64,000 nt of DNA from Streptomyces harbinensis (GTDB lineage Bacteria > Actinomycetota > Actinomycetes > Streptomycetales > Streptomycetaceae), in assembly GCF_900116145.1 (NCBI RefSeq), contig NZ_FPAB01000003.1, positions 141,822 through 205,821 of the forward strand. Direction: 5' to 3'. The translations under genes and the position numbers were made by a program. The notes beneath the pieces were generated by a model. It worked only from the letters and a program-made list of their open reading frames with translations. It did no database searches and was not told the origin of the DNA. Below are positions 45,169-52,565 of this stretch, in pieces. Position 1 is the stretch's first letter; every line of letters begins with the position of its first letter.

Positions 45169-46068
45169 TCAGGCCGGTTCGGCCGGGACGATCCGCTTCT
45201 CGAACCAGTGGTGGGCGTACGGCTCGGTGTTGAAGGCCGGGACCTCCTCGAACCCGCAGGCGTGGTACAGCCGGATGGCTTCCGTCAGCACCTTGTTGGT
45301 GTCCAGCCGCAGCAGGTCGTACCCGTGGGCCGCCGCCCGGCGTTCCAGTTCGGCGATCAGCCGGCGGGCCAGGCCCAGGCCACGGGTGGTGGGGGAGACC
45401 CACATGCGCTTGATCTCGGCGGGCGCGCCGGACGGGAGCTTCAGCCCGGCGCAGCCGACCGGCGTCCCGTGCAGCCGGGCGACGAGGAAGACGCCGCGCG
45501 GCGGACGGAGTTCGCCCGCGTCGGGGAGGAGGCTGCGGGCGGGGTCGAAGCCGGTGTCCAGGCGTTCGCTCAGCTCGGCGAAGAAGGAGCGCAGGCAGTG
45601 CTGGGCGTCCGGGTGGTCGGGGTCCACCTCGTCGAGGGAGACGGTTCCGGCGGTCAGCAGTCGTTCGGCCTCGGCCAGGGCGGCGACCAGACGGGTGCGC
45701 TGGGCCGGGTTCAGCGGTGCGAGCAGCCCGCCCGCCACCTCGTCGCTGCGCCGGTCCAGGACCGCGCACTCGGCGCGGCCGGCGTCGGTGAGGCGGACGG
45801 TGCGCAGCCGCTTGTCCTCCGGGCGCTGCTCCACGGTGATCAGTCCGGCCTTCTCCAGGGAGCGCAGCAGCCGGCTGACGTACCCCGAGTCCAGGCCCAG
45901 GCGCTCGCGCAGCCACCGCACGTCCCGTCCGTGCTCGCCGACCTCCCACAGCAGGCGTGCCTCGCCGATGGGGCGGTCACGGCCCAGGTAGTGGTCGTGG
46001 AGTACGCCGACGCGTTCGGTGATGGTGCGGTTGAAGCGGCGTACCTGGTCGATCTGTGCGGTGTCCAT
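45169..46068 (-). CDS. MarR-GNAT fusion protein
   Basis: This 299-residue two-domain protein carries a MarR winged helix in residues 1-140 (EARLLWEVGEHGRDVRWLRE; LDSGYVSRLLRSLEKAGLI; RPEDKRLRTVRLTDAGR) and a GNAT acetyltransferase in residues 165-295. The GNAT part has EIKRMWVSPTTRGLGLARRL with the acetyl-CoA loop, then LDTNKVLTEAIRLYHACGF. Such fusions are known across bacteria. A perfect palindrome lies 2 bp upstream of the ATG, overlapping the likely ribosome site and promoter, so it probably represses itself and the divergent 46116 gene. Confidence 0.92.
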   Translation of the reverse strand: MDTAQIDQVRRFNRTITERVGVLHDHYLGRDRPIGEARLLWEVGEHGRDVRWLRERLGLDSGYVSRLLRSLEKAGLITVEQRPEDKRLRTVRLTDAGRAECAVLDRRSDEVAGGLLAPLNPAQRTRLVAALAEAERLLTAGTVSLDEVDPDHPDAQHCLRSFFAELSERLDTGFDPARSLLPDAGELRPPRGVFLVARLHGTPVGCAGLKLPSGAPAEIKRMWVSPTTRGLGLARRLIAELERRAAAHGYDLLRLDTNKVLTEAIRLYHACGFEEVPAFNTEPYAHHWFEKRIVPAEPA

Positions 46069-46070
46069 AT

Positions 46071-46088
46071 CTCTGACTTTAGTCAGAG
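46071..46088. promoter_or_regulatory. MarR-type palindromic operator
   Basis: CTCTGACTTTAGTCAGAG has perfect 8-bp arms around TT. It lies 2 bp from the MarR-GNAT start and 27 bp from the start of the divergent antitoxin-like gene. Confidence 0.8.
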
Positions 46089-46115
46089 GGTTCGGCGGGG
46101 CGGTAGGCTGCCCCC

Positions 46116-46364
46116 GTGGCAGAACCGCTGAAGACCTGGGTGGCGGGCAGAGAGGTGGATGTCCCGAACAGCATTCCGGACATCCGGGCCGCCCTGCCCC
46201 CGCAGCGCCGGGCCGACTTCGACACGGCCATCAACGAGGCCGGCGTGCACGAGATCCACGCCGTGATGCGGCACTGGATGCTGGAAGCCGTTCCGGACCC
46301 GGACGCCGACGCCACGATGGAGCGGCTGGCCCGGGAAGAGGCCGAGCGGCACGGCGCCGGGTGA
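46116..46364 (+). CDS. Antitoxin-like small protein
   Basis: This 82-residue acidic, helical protein (PDIRAALPPQRRADFDTAIN; VHEIHAVMRHWMLEAVPDPD; ATMERLAREEAERHGAG) has a size and layout common to antitoxins and small DNA-binding proteins. The GTG at 46116 is preceded by a weak site. The next gene overlaps by 4 bp and looks like a RelE/ParE toxin. That pairing is the main support for the call. No ribbon-helix-helix is clear at its N-terminus. Confidence 0.7.
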   Translation: MAEPLKTWVAGREVDVPNSIPDIRAALPPQRRADFDTAINEAGVHEIHAVMRHWMLEAVPDPDADATMERLAREEAERHGAG

Positions 46365-46600
46365 GGCATCGCATCGCCTACGCGCCGCCGGCCGACGACG
46401 GCTTGCGCAAGATGCCGCGCCGGTCGGAGTTCGAGAGCGCCATGGCGACGACGATCGCCCGCGACCCGTACGGTCACGGTTCCACCGAGGTCGGCGGCGA
46501 CCGGGACCGCCGGGACGCCACGGTGGCGGGGGCCATCGTGCGCTACGTCGTGTCAGCCACGGTCCTGACCGTCACCGTCGTCCGGCTCATCTCCCTCTGA
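46361..46600 (+). CDS. RelE/ParE-like toxin
   Basis: This is a 79-residue protein. RHRIAYAPPADDGLRKMP, FESAMATTIARDPYGHGS and the final strand pair IVRYVVSATVLTVTVVRLI follow the order of the RelE/ParE fold. The sequence GGDRDRRDATVAGAIVRY matches the block in which RelE-like toxins carry their basic active-site residues. The GTG at 46361 overlaps the antitoxin-like stop (GTGA). Its last 48 bp overlap the 3' end of the converging sigma-factor gene, so antisense transcription is possible. It could be an intact type II toxin. Confidence 0.75.
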   Translation: MRHRIAYAPPADDGLRKMPRRSEFESAMATTIARDPYGHGSTEVGGDRDRRDATVAGAIVRYVVSATVLTVTVVRLISL

Positions 46601-47515
46601 TCCCTCTGTTCCCGGCGCGGGCGGCGCGGGCAGCACGGCCAGCGCGAGCCGCCGCAGCCGCGCTGGGTCGGCCAGCACCTCGTACCCGCTGATCAGGCCG
46701 TCCCGGACGGTGAAGGTGAGCGCGAGCAGCAGGCGCCCGCGCGGGGCGATGACGGCGCCCACCTGGCCGTCGATCAGGGCGGGTTCGGCCAGGTGCGCGC
46801 GCCGGGCCAGGGCGGCCGTCCCGCGCGCCACGGCGTCCGCGCCGCGCAGCTCGCGGGCCGCGCCCGGCGGGAGGGCGGCGGCGTCCGCGCGGCGGACCAC
46901 GTCGGGCGCCAGCACCCGGAGGACACCCGGCACATCACCGGCGCGCGCGGCGGTCAGGAACGCCGTGACGAGGTGACGGCGGCGGGCGAGTTCGGCCGCC
47001 GGGACGGCGGGGGTGCCGCGTACCTTGTGGCGTCCCCGGCTGGCGAGCTTCTTCGCCGTACCCGGTGTGCGGTCGATGAGCGGCGCGATCTCCTGGAACG
47101 GTACGGCGAACATGTCGTGCAGGACGAACGCCACCCGCTCGGCCGGGGTCAGGGTGTCCAGCACCGCCAGCAGGGCGTGGCTCACCGCGTCGGCGCGGAC
47201 GGCGGCGTCCTCGGGCGGGTTGTGCCGGGCGGCTTCCGCCTCGATCACCTCGTCCAGGCCGACTTCGCGCCGCGCGCCGCGCGAGCGGAGGATGTCGAGG
47301 CAGATCCGGGTCACCACGGTCCGCAGCCAGCCGGGAAGGTTCTCCACCTCGGCCGGGTCCACCCGGCCCAGCCGGAACCACGCTTCCTGGACCGCGTCCT
47401 CGGCCTCCTCCCGGGAGCCGAGCAGCCGGTGGGCGAGGGCCCGCAGCCGGCCGCGCTGTGCCTCGAACCGTTGGGCCAGCCCGTCCCGTCCGTCCCGTCC
47501 GTCCTGTCCGTCCAC
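46553..47515 (-). CDS. ECF sigma factor, SigJ/ECF41-like with SnoaL tail
   Basis: This 320-residue sigma factor has region 2 (LRALAHRLLGSREEAEDAVQEAWFRLG, in parts) and LRTVVTRICLDILRSRGARRE. Region 4 contains LDTLTPAERVAFVLHDMFAVPF and IDRTPGTAKKLASRGRHKV. A SnoaL/NTF2-like C-terminal domain spans about residues 180-300 (VTAFLTAARAGDVPGVLRVL; LLLALTFTVRDGLISGYEVL), which in this family acts as a built-in regulator. The N-terminus DGQDGRDGRDG is encoded by tandem 9-bp units at about 47482-47511. It is divergent from an azoreductase gene across 75 bp, its probable target. Confidence 0.92.
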   Translation of the reverse strand: MDGQDGRDGRDGLAQRFEAQRGRLRALAHRLLGSREEAEDAVQEAWFRLGRVDPAEVENLPGWLRTVVTRICLDILRSRGARREVGLDEVIEAEAARHNPPEDAAVRADAVSHALLAVLDTLTPAERVAFVLHDMFAVPFQEIAPLIDRTPGTAKKLASRGRHKVRGTPAVPAAELARRRHLVTAFLTAARAGDVPGVLRVLAPDVVRRADAAALPPGAARELRGADAVARGTAALARRAHLAEPALIDGQVGAVIAPRGRLLLALTFTVRDGLISGYEVLADPARLRRLALAVLPAPPAPGTEGSEGDEPDDGDGQDRG

Positions 47516-47590
47516 CGGTCACCTTTCTCCGTGCGTCCCCGTCACCTCTGATGACGTATCCGGCGTGGCCGAAGTGACAGGAGAAGAGCC

Positions 47591-48259
47591 ATGACGTCCT
47601 TGCTGCATCTGGACTCCAGCGCCGATTGTTCCGGCGGTTCGCTGAGCAGGGAGCTGACCGCGCTGTTCGCGGCGACCTGGCGGGAGCGGCACGAGGGAGG
47701 TGAGTACCGCTACCGGGATCTCGTCGCCGATCCGGTGCCGCCGCTGGACAGCGCCTACTGCGCGCTGGGGCGGCGGGTTGAGCGGCACGGCTCGGTGCCG
47801 CCGGAGCGGGTCGCGGCCCTGGCCGAAGGGGTGGCGGAGCGGGCCGCGTGGGAGCTGACCCGGCCGCTGATCGCCGAACTGCGCGCGGCGGGGACGGTGG
47901 TGATCGGGGCGCCGATGTACAACTTCACGGTCGCGGCGTCGCTGAAGGCGTGGATCGACCGGGTGACGTTCCCGGGGGCCTTCGAGGGGGCCGGGCTGCT
48001 GAACGGGAAGCGGGTGGTCGTGATCAGCACCCGCGGTGGCGGGTACGGGCCGGGGACGCCGCAGGAAGCCAACGACTTCGTGACGCCCTATCTGCGGGGG
48101 TACTTCGGCCGGCTGGGGGTGACCGGGGACGACCTCCGGTTCGTGTGCGCGGAGCTGACGCTGGCGGAACTCGCCCCGCACCTGGCATCCCTCCGCCCGG
48201 CCGCGGCCCGCTCGCGGGAGGCGGCACGGGTGGAGACCACCGCGCTGGCCGCGCTCTGA
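47591..48259 (+). CDS. azoR: FMN-dependent NADH-azoreductase-like flavoprotein
   Basis: This 222-residue flavodoxin-fold protein has LHLDSSADCSGGSLSREL at the N-terminus (phosphate-binding turn), VIGAPMYNFTVAASLKAWIDRV for FMN contacts, and STRGGGYG near residue 147. It reduces azo dyes and quinones in known members. The ATG at 47591 follows AGGAGAAG. It faces the SigJ-type sigma gene, a combination also found in other actinomycetes. Confidence 0.93.
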   Translation: MTSLLHLDSSADCSGGSLSRELTALFAATWRERHEGGEYRYRDLVADPVPPLDSAYCALGRRVERHGSVPPERVAALAEGVAERAAWELTRPLIAELRAAGTVVIGAPMYNFTVAASLKAWIDRVTFPGAFEGAGLLNGKRVVVISTRGGGYGPGTPQEANDFVTPYLRGYFGRLGVTGDDLRFVCAELTLAELAPHLASLRPAAARSREAARVETTALAAL

Positions 48260-48390
48260 CACGGCGGCGCGCCCGGGGGCGCGCCGGGAGCGCGGGGCCG
48301 GGCTGACCGGGGGGTTGCCCGGCCCCGTCCGGGTCCGGCCCGGTACCGCCCGGGCGGTACCGGGCCGGACCACGGTGGCGGCGCGGGCCG

Positions 48391-48840
48391 TCAGATGCCG
48401 TACGAGCGCAGCAGACGGGTGAGCTGACGGCCGGTGGCGAGCAGGGGGGCCTCGGAGCGGGTGACCTGGGCGGTGACCTCGGCGCCCTCCAGGGCGGAGA
48501 TGACCGTGGTGGCCAGTTCGCGGGCGTCCTCGGGCGGGTACCCGCCGGCCAGCAGCTTGTCGTGGACCAGTCCCTCCCACTGGCTCAGCGCGTCGGCGCA
48601 CGCCTGCTGGATCTCCGAGTCCGTGCCCAGGGTCTCCAGCGCCGCCGCCGTCACCGGGCAGCCGTCGATCCAGCCCGACTCCCGCAGGCCGGTGGCGAGT
48701 TCGCGGGCGCAGGCGGTGACCGCGTCCGCCGGGTGGTCCTCGGCGGCCAGTGCGCGGCGCAGCAGTTCGGCGAACTCCGCGCCGCTGTGCCGGATCGCGG
48801 CGACGGCCACCGTCTCCTTGCCGCCCGGGAAGAAGCAGGA
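48391..48840 (-). pseudogene. TetR repressor missing its DNA-binding domain
   Basis: The minus-strand frame encodes FFPGGKETVAVAAIRHSG, then RRALAAEDHPADAVTACARELATG, WIDGCPVTAAALETLG and a helical end to RLLRSYGI. This is the C-terminal part of a YxaF/LmrA-type TetR, where FPGGKE directly follows the recognition helix. Upstream of about 48840 the frame runs into FRSCRSC and the start of the facing oxidoreductase, so the N-terminal 45-50 residues with the helix-turn-helix are gone. No start codon with a ribosome site fits. It looks like one half of a deletion that fused two divergent genes. Confidence 0.8.
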
Positions 48841-49723
48841 CCGGCAGGACCGGAAGGACCAGCAGACCGTCACCGTCATCGGACTCGGCCCCATGGGGCA
48901 GGCGATGGCGGGGGCCTACCTCGACCGGGGATACGCGGTCACCCTCTGGAACCGCACCGCCTCCCGCGCGGACGCGCTCGTCGCGCACGGCGCCGTCCTC
49001 GCCCCGAGCGCGGCGGCGGCGCTGGAGGCGGGCGAGCTGGTGGTGCTCAGTCTCACCGACTACGCCGCCGTGTACGCCGTCCTGGAGCCCGCCGCCGGGG
49101 CGCTGAAGGGCCGGACGATCGTCAACCTCAGCTCGGACACCCCGGAGAAGACCCGGGCCGGCGCGGAGTGGTTCGCCGGGCACGGTGCCGTACAGCTCAC
49201 CGGCGGGGTCACCGTCTCCCCGGCGGGCGTCGGGCAGGAGGAATCGGTGATCCTCTACAGCGGTCCGCGCGCGGTGTTCGACCGGCACCGGGCGGCGCTC
49301 GACGTGCTCGCGGGCGTGGCCGACCACCGGGGCGAGGACCCCGGTCTCGCGGCGCTGCTGTACCAGATCAACATGGGTATTTTCTGGACCGCGATGCTGA
49401 GTTACTGGCAGGCCATCGCGCTCGCCGAGGCCAACGGGCTGAGCGCGACGGACATCCTGCCGTTCGCGACCGACACCTCCGACTCGCTGGCCGGGTTCTT
49501 CACCTTCTACGCCGGGCGGATCGACGCGGGCGACCACACGGGTGACGTGGACCGGCTCGCCATGGGCGCCGCCAGCGTCGACCACGTGCTGCACACCATG
49601 GCGGACGCCGGCGTGGACACCACGCTCCCGGCCACGGTCGCCGCGCTGTTCGAGCGCGGGATGGCGGCCGGGTACGGCGCCGACAGCTTCTCGCGGGTGA
49701 TGGAGCTCATCCGGGCGAGCTGA
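48818..49723 (+). CDS. Imine-reductase/HIBADH-like oxidoreductase with lost native start
   Basis: This is a 301-residue beta-hydroxyacid-dehydrogenase-type enzyme if started at TTG 48818. TVTVIGLGPMGQAMA is the Rossmann loop, VTLWNRT the NADP-preferring turn, LSSDTPEKTRAGAEWF and GGVTVSP the substrate side, and a helical dimerisation domain follows (YQINMGIFWTAMLSYWQAI; SVDHVLHTMADAGVD). It resembles bacterial imine reductases. Upstream of VTVIG no ATG or GTG exists in frame; the preceding KKQDRQDRKDQQ runs straight into the remnant of the facing TetR gene. The native start and promoter appear deleted, so expression is doubtful although the rest is intact. Confidence 0.8.
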   Translation: MPPGKKQDRQDRKDQQTVTVIGLGPMGQAMAGAYLDRGYAVTLWNRTASRADALVAHGAVLAPSAAAALEAGELVVLSLTDYAAVYAVLEPAAGALKGRTIVNLSSDTPEKTRAGAEWFAGHGAVQLTGGVTVSPAGVGQEESVILYSGPRAVFDRHRAALDVLAGVADHRGEDPGLAALLYQINMGIFWTAMLSYWQAIALAEANGLSATDILPFATDTSDSLAGFFTFYAGRIDAGDHTGDVDRLAMGAASVDHVLHTMADAGVDTTLPATVAALFERGMAAGYGADSFSRVMELIRAS

Positions 49724-50294
49724 CCCGGCGCCGGTAGTGGCGGGCGGCGCGGGCGCGGTCGGCGCACGAGGGCTTGCACCACTCCTGGCGGCCGTGGCTC
49801 TTGACGAAGTAGCGGACGCAGCGCGGCGCGGTGCAGGCGCGCAGCCGCTCGCGTTCGGGGCCGGTCAGGAAGGTGATCGCGGCGCGGGCCAGCGCCGCCA
49901 CCAGCCGGTCCTGAGGGGTGGCGGCCGAGGGGAGCGCGCCGGCCGCCGGGGCGCCGCCGGCCGGCCAGTGCAACTGCGGTGTGACGGGCTCCAGGGCGGC
50001 GGCGGCGTTGAGGCGGGCCAGCGCCTCGTCGTGCGGCAGCAGCCGCTGGGCGTCGGCCGGGCTCGGCGGGCCCGGGCTGACCGCGCGGGCGAACAGGGCG
50101 CGGACGGCGGCCCGCAGGCCGGTGATCCGCAGCCGCAGCCGTTCGTCCGCCCGTACCGCCCCGGTGGGCAGTCCGTGTGCCGTGGCCAGCCAGTCCGCGA
50201 GGCCGGCGACCGTGGCCAGGTCGTCGGCCACGCCGCCCGCGCCGTCGTGCCGGATGGTGCTCGCCAGGTCCAGGGCGGGCCAGCGCTCCTCCAT
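49707..50294 (-). CDS. ABATE/CGNR zinc-finger regulator
   Basis: This 195-residue regulator has an N-terminal ABATE-like domain (about 1-130: PALDLASTIRHDG; LADWLATAHGL; RLRITGLRAAVRALF) and a C-terminal CGNR-type zinc finger RACTAPRCVRYFVKS...EWCKPSCADRARAARHY with four cysteines. ATG 50294 follows GGAGAGAGGGA. It is divergent from the phosphoesterase gene with an inverted repeat in between. Its 3' end overlaps the oxidoreductase end by 17 bp. It probably regulates the phosphoesterase-LysE pair. Confidence 0.92.
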   Translation of the reverse strand: MEERWPALDLASTIRHDGAGGVADDLATVAGLADWLATAHGLPTGAVRADERLRLRITGLRAAVRALFARAVSPGPPSPADAQRLLPHDEALARLNAAAALEPVTPQLHWPAGGAPAAGALPSAATPQDRLVAALARAAITFLTGPERERLRACTAPRCVRYFVKSHGRQEWCKPSCADRARAARHYRRRVSSPG

Positions 50295-50346
50295 CGCGTC
50301 CCTCTCTCCGCTCACTTGATGACTTCGGCGCGGTCAGTCTATGGTC

Positions 50347-50375
50347 CTCACGGTAAAACGAGAAATTACCGTGAG
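50347..50375. promoter_or_regulatory. Inverted repeat between CGNR and phosphoesterase genes
   Basis: CTCACGGTAA (50347-50356) and TTACCGTGAG (50366-50375) are perfect 10-bp arms around a 9-nt A-rich spacer. The repeat ends 14 bp before the phosphoesterase GTG, so binding there would block its promoter or translation start. Confidence 0.75.
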
Positions 50376-50389
50376 AAAGGACCGCGGCC

Positions 50390-51112
50390 GTGCTGCTGCT
50401 TGCCCAGATCAGTGATCTGCACCTGGACGGAACCGAGCGGGCCACCGAACGCGCCACCCGGGTCGTGCGGCACCTGCGCGACCTGCCCCGGCCCGTCGAC
50501 GCCCTGCTGGTCACCGGCGACATCGCCGACCACGGCACGGCCGAGGAGTACGCCGAGGCGGCCCGGATCCTCCAGCTGCCGCTCCCGGTGCTGACCTGCC
50601 CGGGCAACCACGACGTCCGCGCCCCGTACGAGGCGGCGTTCGGACCGCGCAACCAGGTGCACCGCCTCCCCGGCGTCACCGTCCTCATGTGCGACGTCAC
50701 GATCCCCGGCCGGGACGAGGGCCGGCTGGAGAAGGAGACCCGGGCGTGGCTTGAGGACGTCCTCGCCGACCCGGCCGACCGGGACACCCCCGCGCTCATC
50801 GCCTTCCACCAGCCGCCCGTCGCCCTCCACCACCCGCTGCCGGACGCCGGGATGCTCCAGAACCCGGACGACCTGGCCGCCGTACTCGCCGCACACCCCC
50901 GGGTCGCCGCCGTCCTCACCGGCCACGCGCACACCGCCGCCGCCTCCGTCTTCGCCGGCCGCCCGCTGCTGGTGGCGCCCGCCGTCACCTGGACGCTGCG
51001 GATGCCCTGGGAAGGCGACCGGCCCGCCGACCGCGACCAGCCACCGGCCCTCGCCTACCACCTCCTCGACGACGCCGCCCGGCTCACCACGCACTTCCGC
51101 GTCGTCCCGTGA
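50390..51112 (+). CDS. Calcineurin-like metallophosphoesterase
   Basis: This is a 240-residue phosphoesterase of the cyclic-nucleotide (CpdA) type. The full set of metal motifs is present: QISDLHLDG, LLVTGDIADHG, CPGNHDVR, FHQPP and LTGHAHTAAA. CpdA-like enzymes hydrolyse 3',5'-cAMP or other phosphodiesters. The GTG at 50390 follows GAGAAAGGA. A LysE exporter gene overlaps its stop by 4 bp (GTGA). It is controlled by the divergent CGNR protein in all likelihood. Confidence 0.93.
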   Translation: MLLLAQISDLHLDGTERATERATRVVRHLRDLPRPVDALLVTGDIADHGTAEEYAEAARILQLPLPVLTCPGNHDVRAPYEAAFGPRNQVHRLPGVTVLMCDVTIPGRDEGRLEKETRAWLEDVLADPADRDTPALIAFHQPPVALHHPLPDAGMLQNPDDLAAVLAAHPRVAAVLTGHAHTAAASVFAGRPLLVAPAVTWTLRMPWEGDRPADRDQPPALAYHLLDDAARLTTHFRVVP

Positions 51113-51705
51113 CGGGCTTCGCCCTGGCGATCCTGCCGCTGGTCATCACGCCGGGAGCCAGCCTGACGCTGCTCATCCGGCATGTCACCGAAGGCGGACG
51201 GCGGCGGGCGCTGCCCGTCGTCCTCGGCATGGCCACCGGCCTGTACACCCATGCCCTGCTCGCCGTCGCCGGGCTCTCCGCCCTCGTCATGCGCTCCGAG
51301 ACGGCGTTCACCGTGGTCCGGGTGGCCGGGGCCTGCTACCTCATCGGACTCGGCGTGTGGACCTGGCGCTCCGCCGGCCGGGAGCGGAGTGCGTCCGGCC
51401 GCCGGCAGCGCTGGCGTTCCCCGTACCCGCAGACGCTGTTCGCCACGGTCCTCAACCCCAAGGCGGCCTCGGTCTACCTCACCCTGGTCCCGCAGTTCCT
51501 CACCCCGGGGCGACCGCTCGCCGGGCAGATCCTCGCCCTGGCCACCGTGCAGGCCGTCATGGTCTCGCTGTGGCTCACGGCCTGGGCCCTGCTGCTGCCC
51601 CGCACCGCCGCCCGCCCGGGCGGCGAGCGCTTCCGGCGCACGGTCGGCCGGATCGCCGGCGCGATGCTGATCGGGCTCGGCGGGTGGGGCCTGATCAGCT
51701 GGTGA
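51109..51705 (+). CDS. LysE family translocator
   Basis: This is a 198-residue exporter of the LysE/RhtB family with about five to six membrane segments. TPGASLTLLIRHVTEGG matches the conserved PGP/A-x-x-L opening. FATVLNPKAASVYLTLVPQF is the NPK signature, and the last segment is AGAMLIGLGGWGLI. It exports amino acids or related small molecules. The GTG start overlaps the phosphoesterase stop. Confidence 0.93.
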   Translation: MTGFALAILPLVITPGASLTLLIRHVTEGGRRRALPVVLGMATGLYTHALLAVAGLSALVMRSETAFTVVRVAGACYLIGLGVWTWRSAGRERSASGRRQRWRSPYPQTLFATVLNPKAASVYLTLVPQFLTPGRPLAGQILALATVQAVMVSLWLTAWALLLPRTAARPGGERFRRTVGRIAGAMLIGLGGWGLISW

Positions 51706-51779
51706 CGCCGGGCCGGCCCAGGTGCGGGGCAGAGCAGGAGCGGCGATGAGTTTCCGGGTCCGCTCCGGTCTGCCCTTCC

Positions 51780-52382
51780 ATGGAGACACAGCTGGACTTG
51801 GAACCGGCCGCGCGGCAGGCAGCGGCACTGCTGGACGGGGTGCGGGAGCGGCACTTCGACGCGCCGACGCCGTGCGCCGTGTACACGGTGCGCGATCTGC
51901 TCCGGCATCTGCTGGGGCTGACGGTCGCGTTCCGGGACGCCGCGCGCAAGGACTTCGGCCCCGCGACCCGGACGGACCCGGCGGACCCGGACGCTCCCCG
52001 GCCGGAGCCGGCCGGGGACTGGCGGGGGCGGCTGCGCACCCAGCTGGACGAACTGGTGGCAGCCTGGCGCGAACCGGCGGCGTGGCGGGGCGAGACCGAG
52101 GCCGGGGGGATCACGCTCCCGGCGCCGGTGGCCGGCGCCGTGGCCCTGAACGAGGTGTTCCTGCACGGCTGGGACCTGGCGCGCGCCACCGGGCAGCCGT
52201 ACCGGGCGGACGAGGCGACCGCGCGGGCCTCGCTCGCCCTGCTGGCGCAGTCGGCGGACGCGGCGGAGCGGGCGGCCACCGGCTTCGGTCCGGCCGTCCC
52301 CGTACCGCCGGACGCCCCGCTGCTGGAGCGGGCGGTGGCGTGCAGCGGGCGGCTGCCGTCCTGGAGCCCGGGCGGCCGGTGA
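51780..52382 (+). CDS. TIGR03086-type DinB/mycothiol maleylpyruvate isomerase-like protein
   Basis: This 200-residue helical protein has the MDMPI/DinB pattern: an early His in VRDLLRHLLG, ALNEVFLHGWDLARATGQPY with a second His and Asp for metal, and the N-terminal PTPCAVYTVRDL. These proteins use mycothiol or a divalent metal in thiol-dependent isomerisation or transfer. The ATG at 51780 lies 74 bp after the LysE gene. No partner gene is obvious. Confidence 0.88.
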   Translation: METQLDLEPAARQAAALLDGVRERHFDAPTPCAVYTVRDLLRHLLGLTVAFRDAARKDFGPATRTDPADPDAPRPEPAGDWRGRLRTQLDELVAAWREPAAWRGETEAGGITLPAPVAGAVALNEVFLHGWDLARATGQPYRADEATARASLALLAQSADAAERAATGFGPAVPVPPDAPLLERAVACSGRLPSWSPGGR

Positions 52383-52465
52383 TCCCGGTGCCCGGGCCGG
52401 TGTCCGCACCCTCCGGCCGGGGGCGTACCGCGCGCCGGGGGGCACGGGCGCGGCCACCGTCTCCC

Positions 52466-52523
52466 GGTAACGACAAGGCCGCCCCGCCCGGGAGATCCCG
52501 GGCGGGGCGGCCTTGTCGTTACC
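52466..52523. terminator. 27-bp perfect stem with AGAT loop after fabF
   Basis: The stem begins GGTAACGACAAGG and is fully complementary over 27 bp around a 4-nt loop. It lies 43 bp after the fabF stop and 83 bp after the converging DinB-like gene. It should end transcription of the fatty-acid operon and block read-through both ways. Confidence 0.85.
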
Positions 52524-52565
52524 GTGCGGCGTCGCGGCGTCGCGGCGTCCCCGAGGCGGTGCGGG

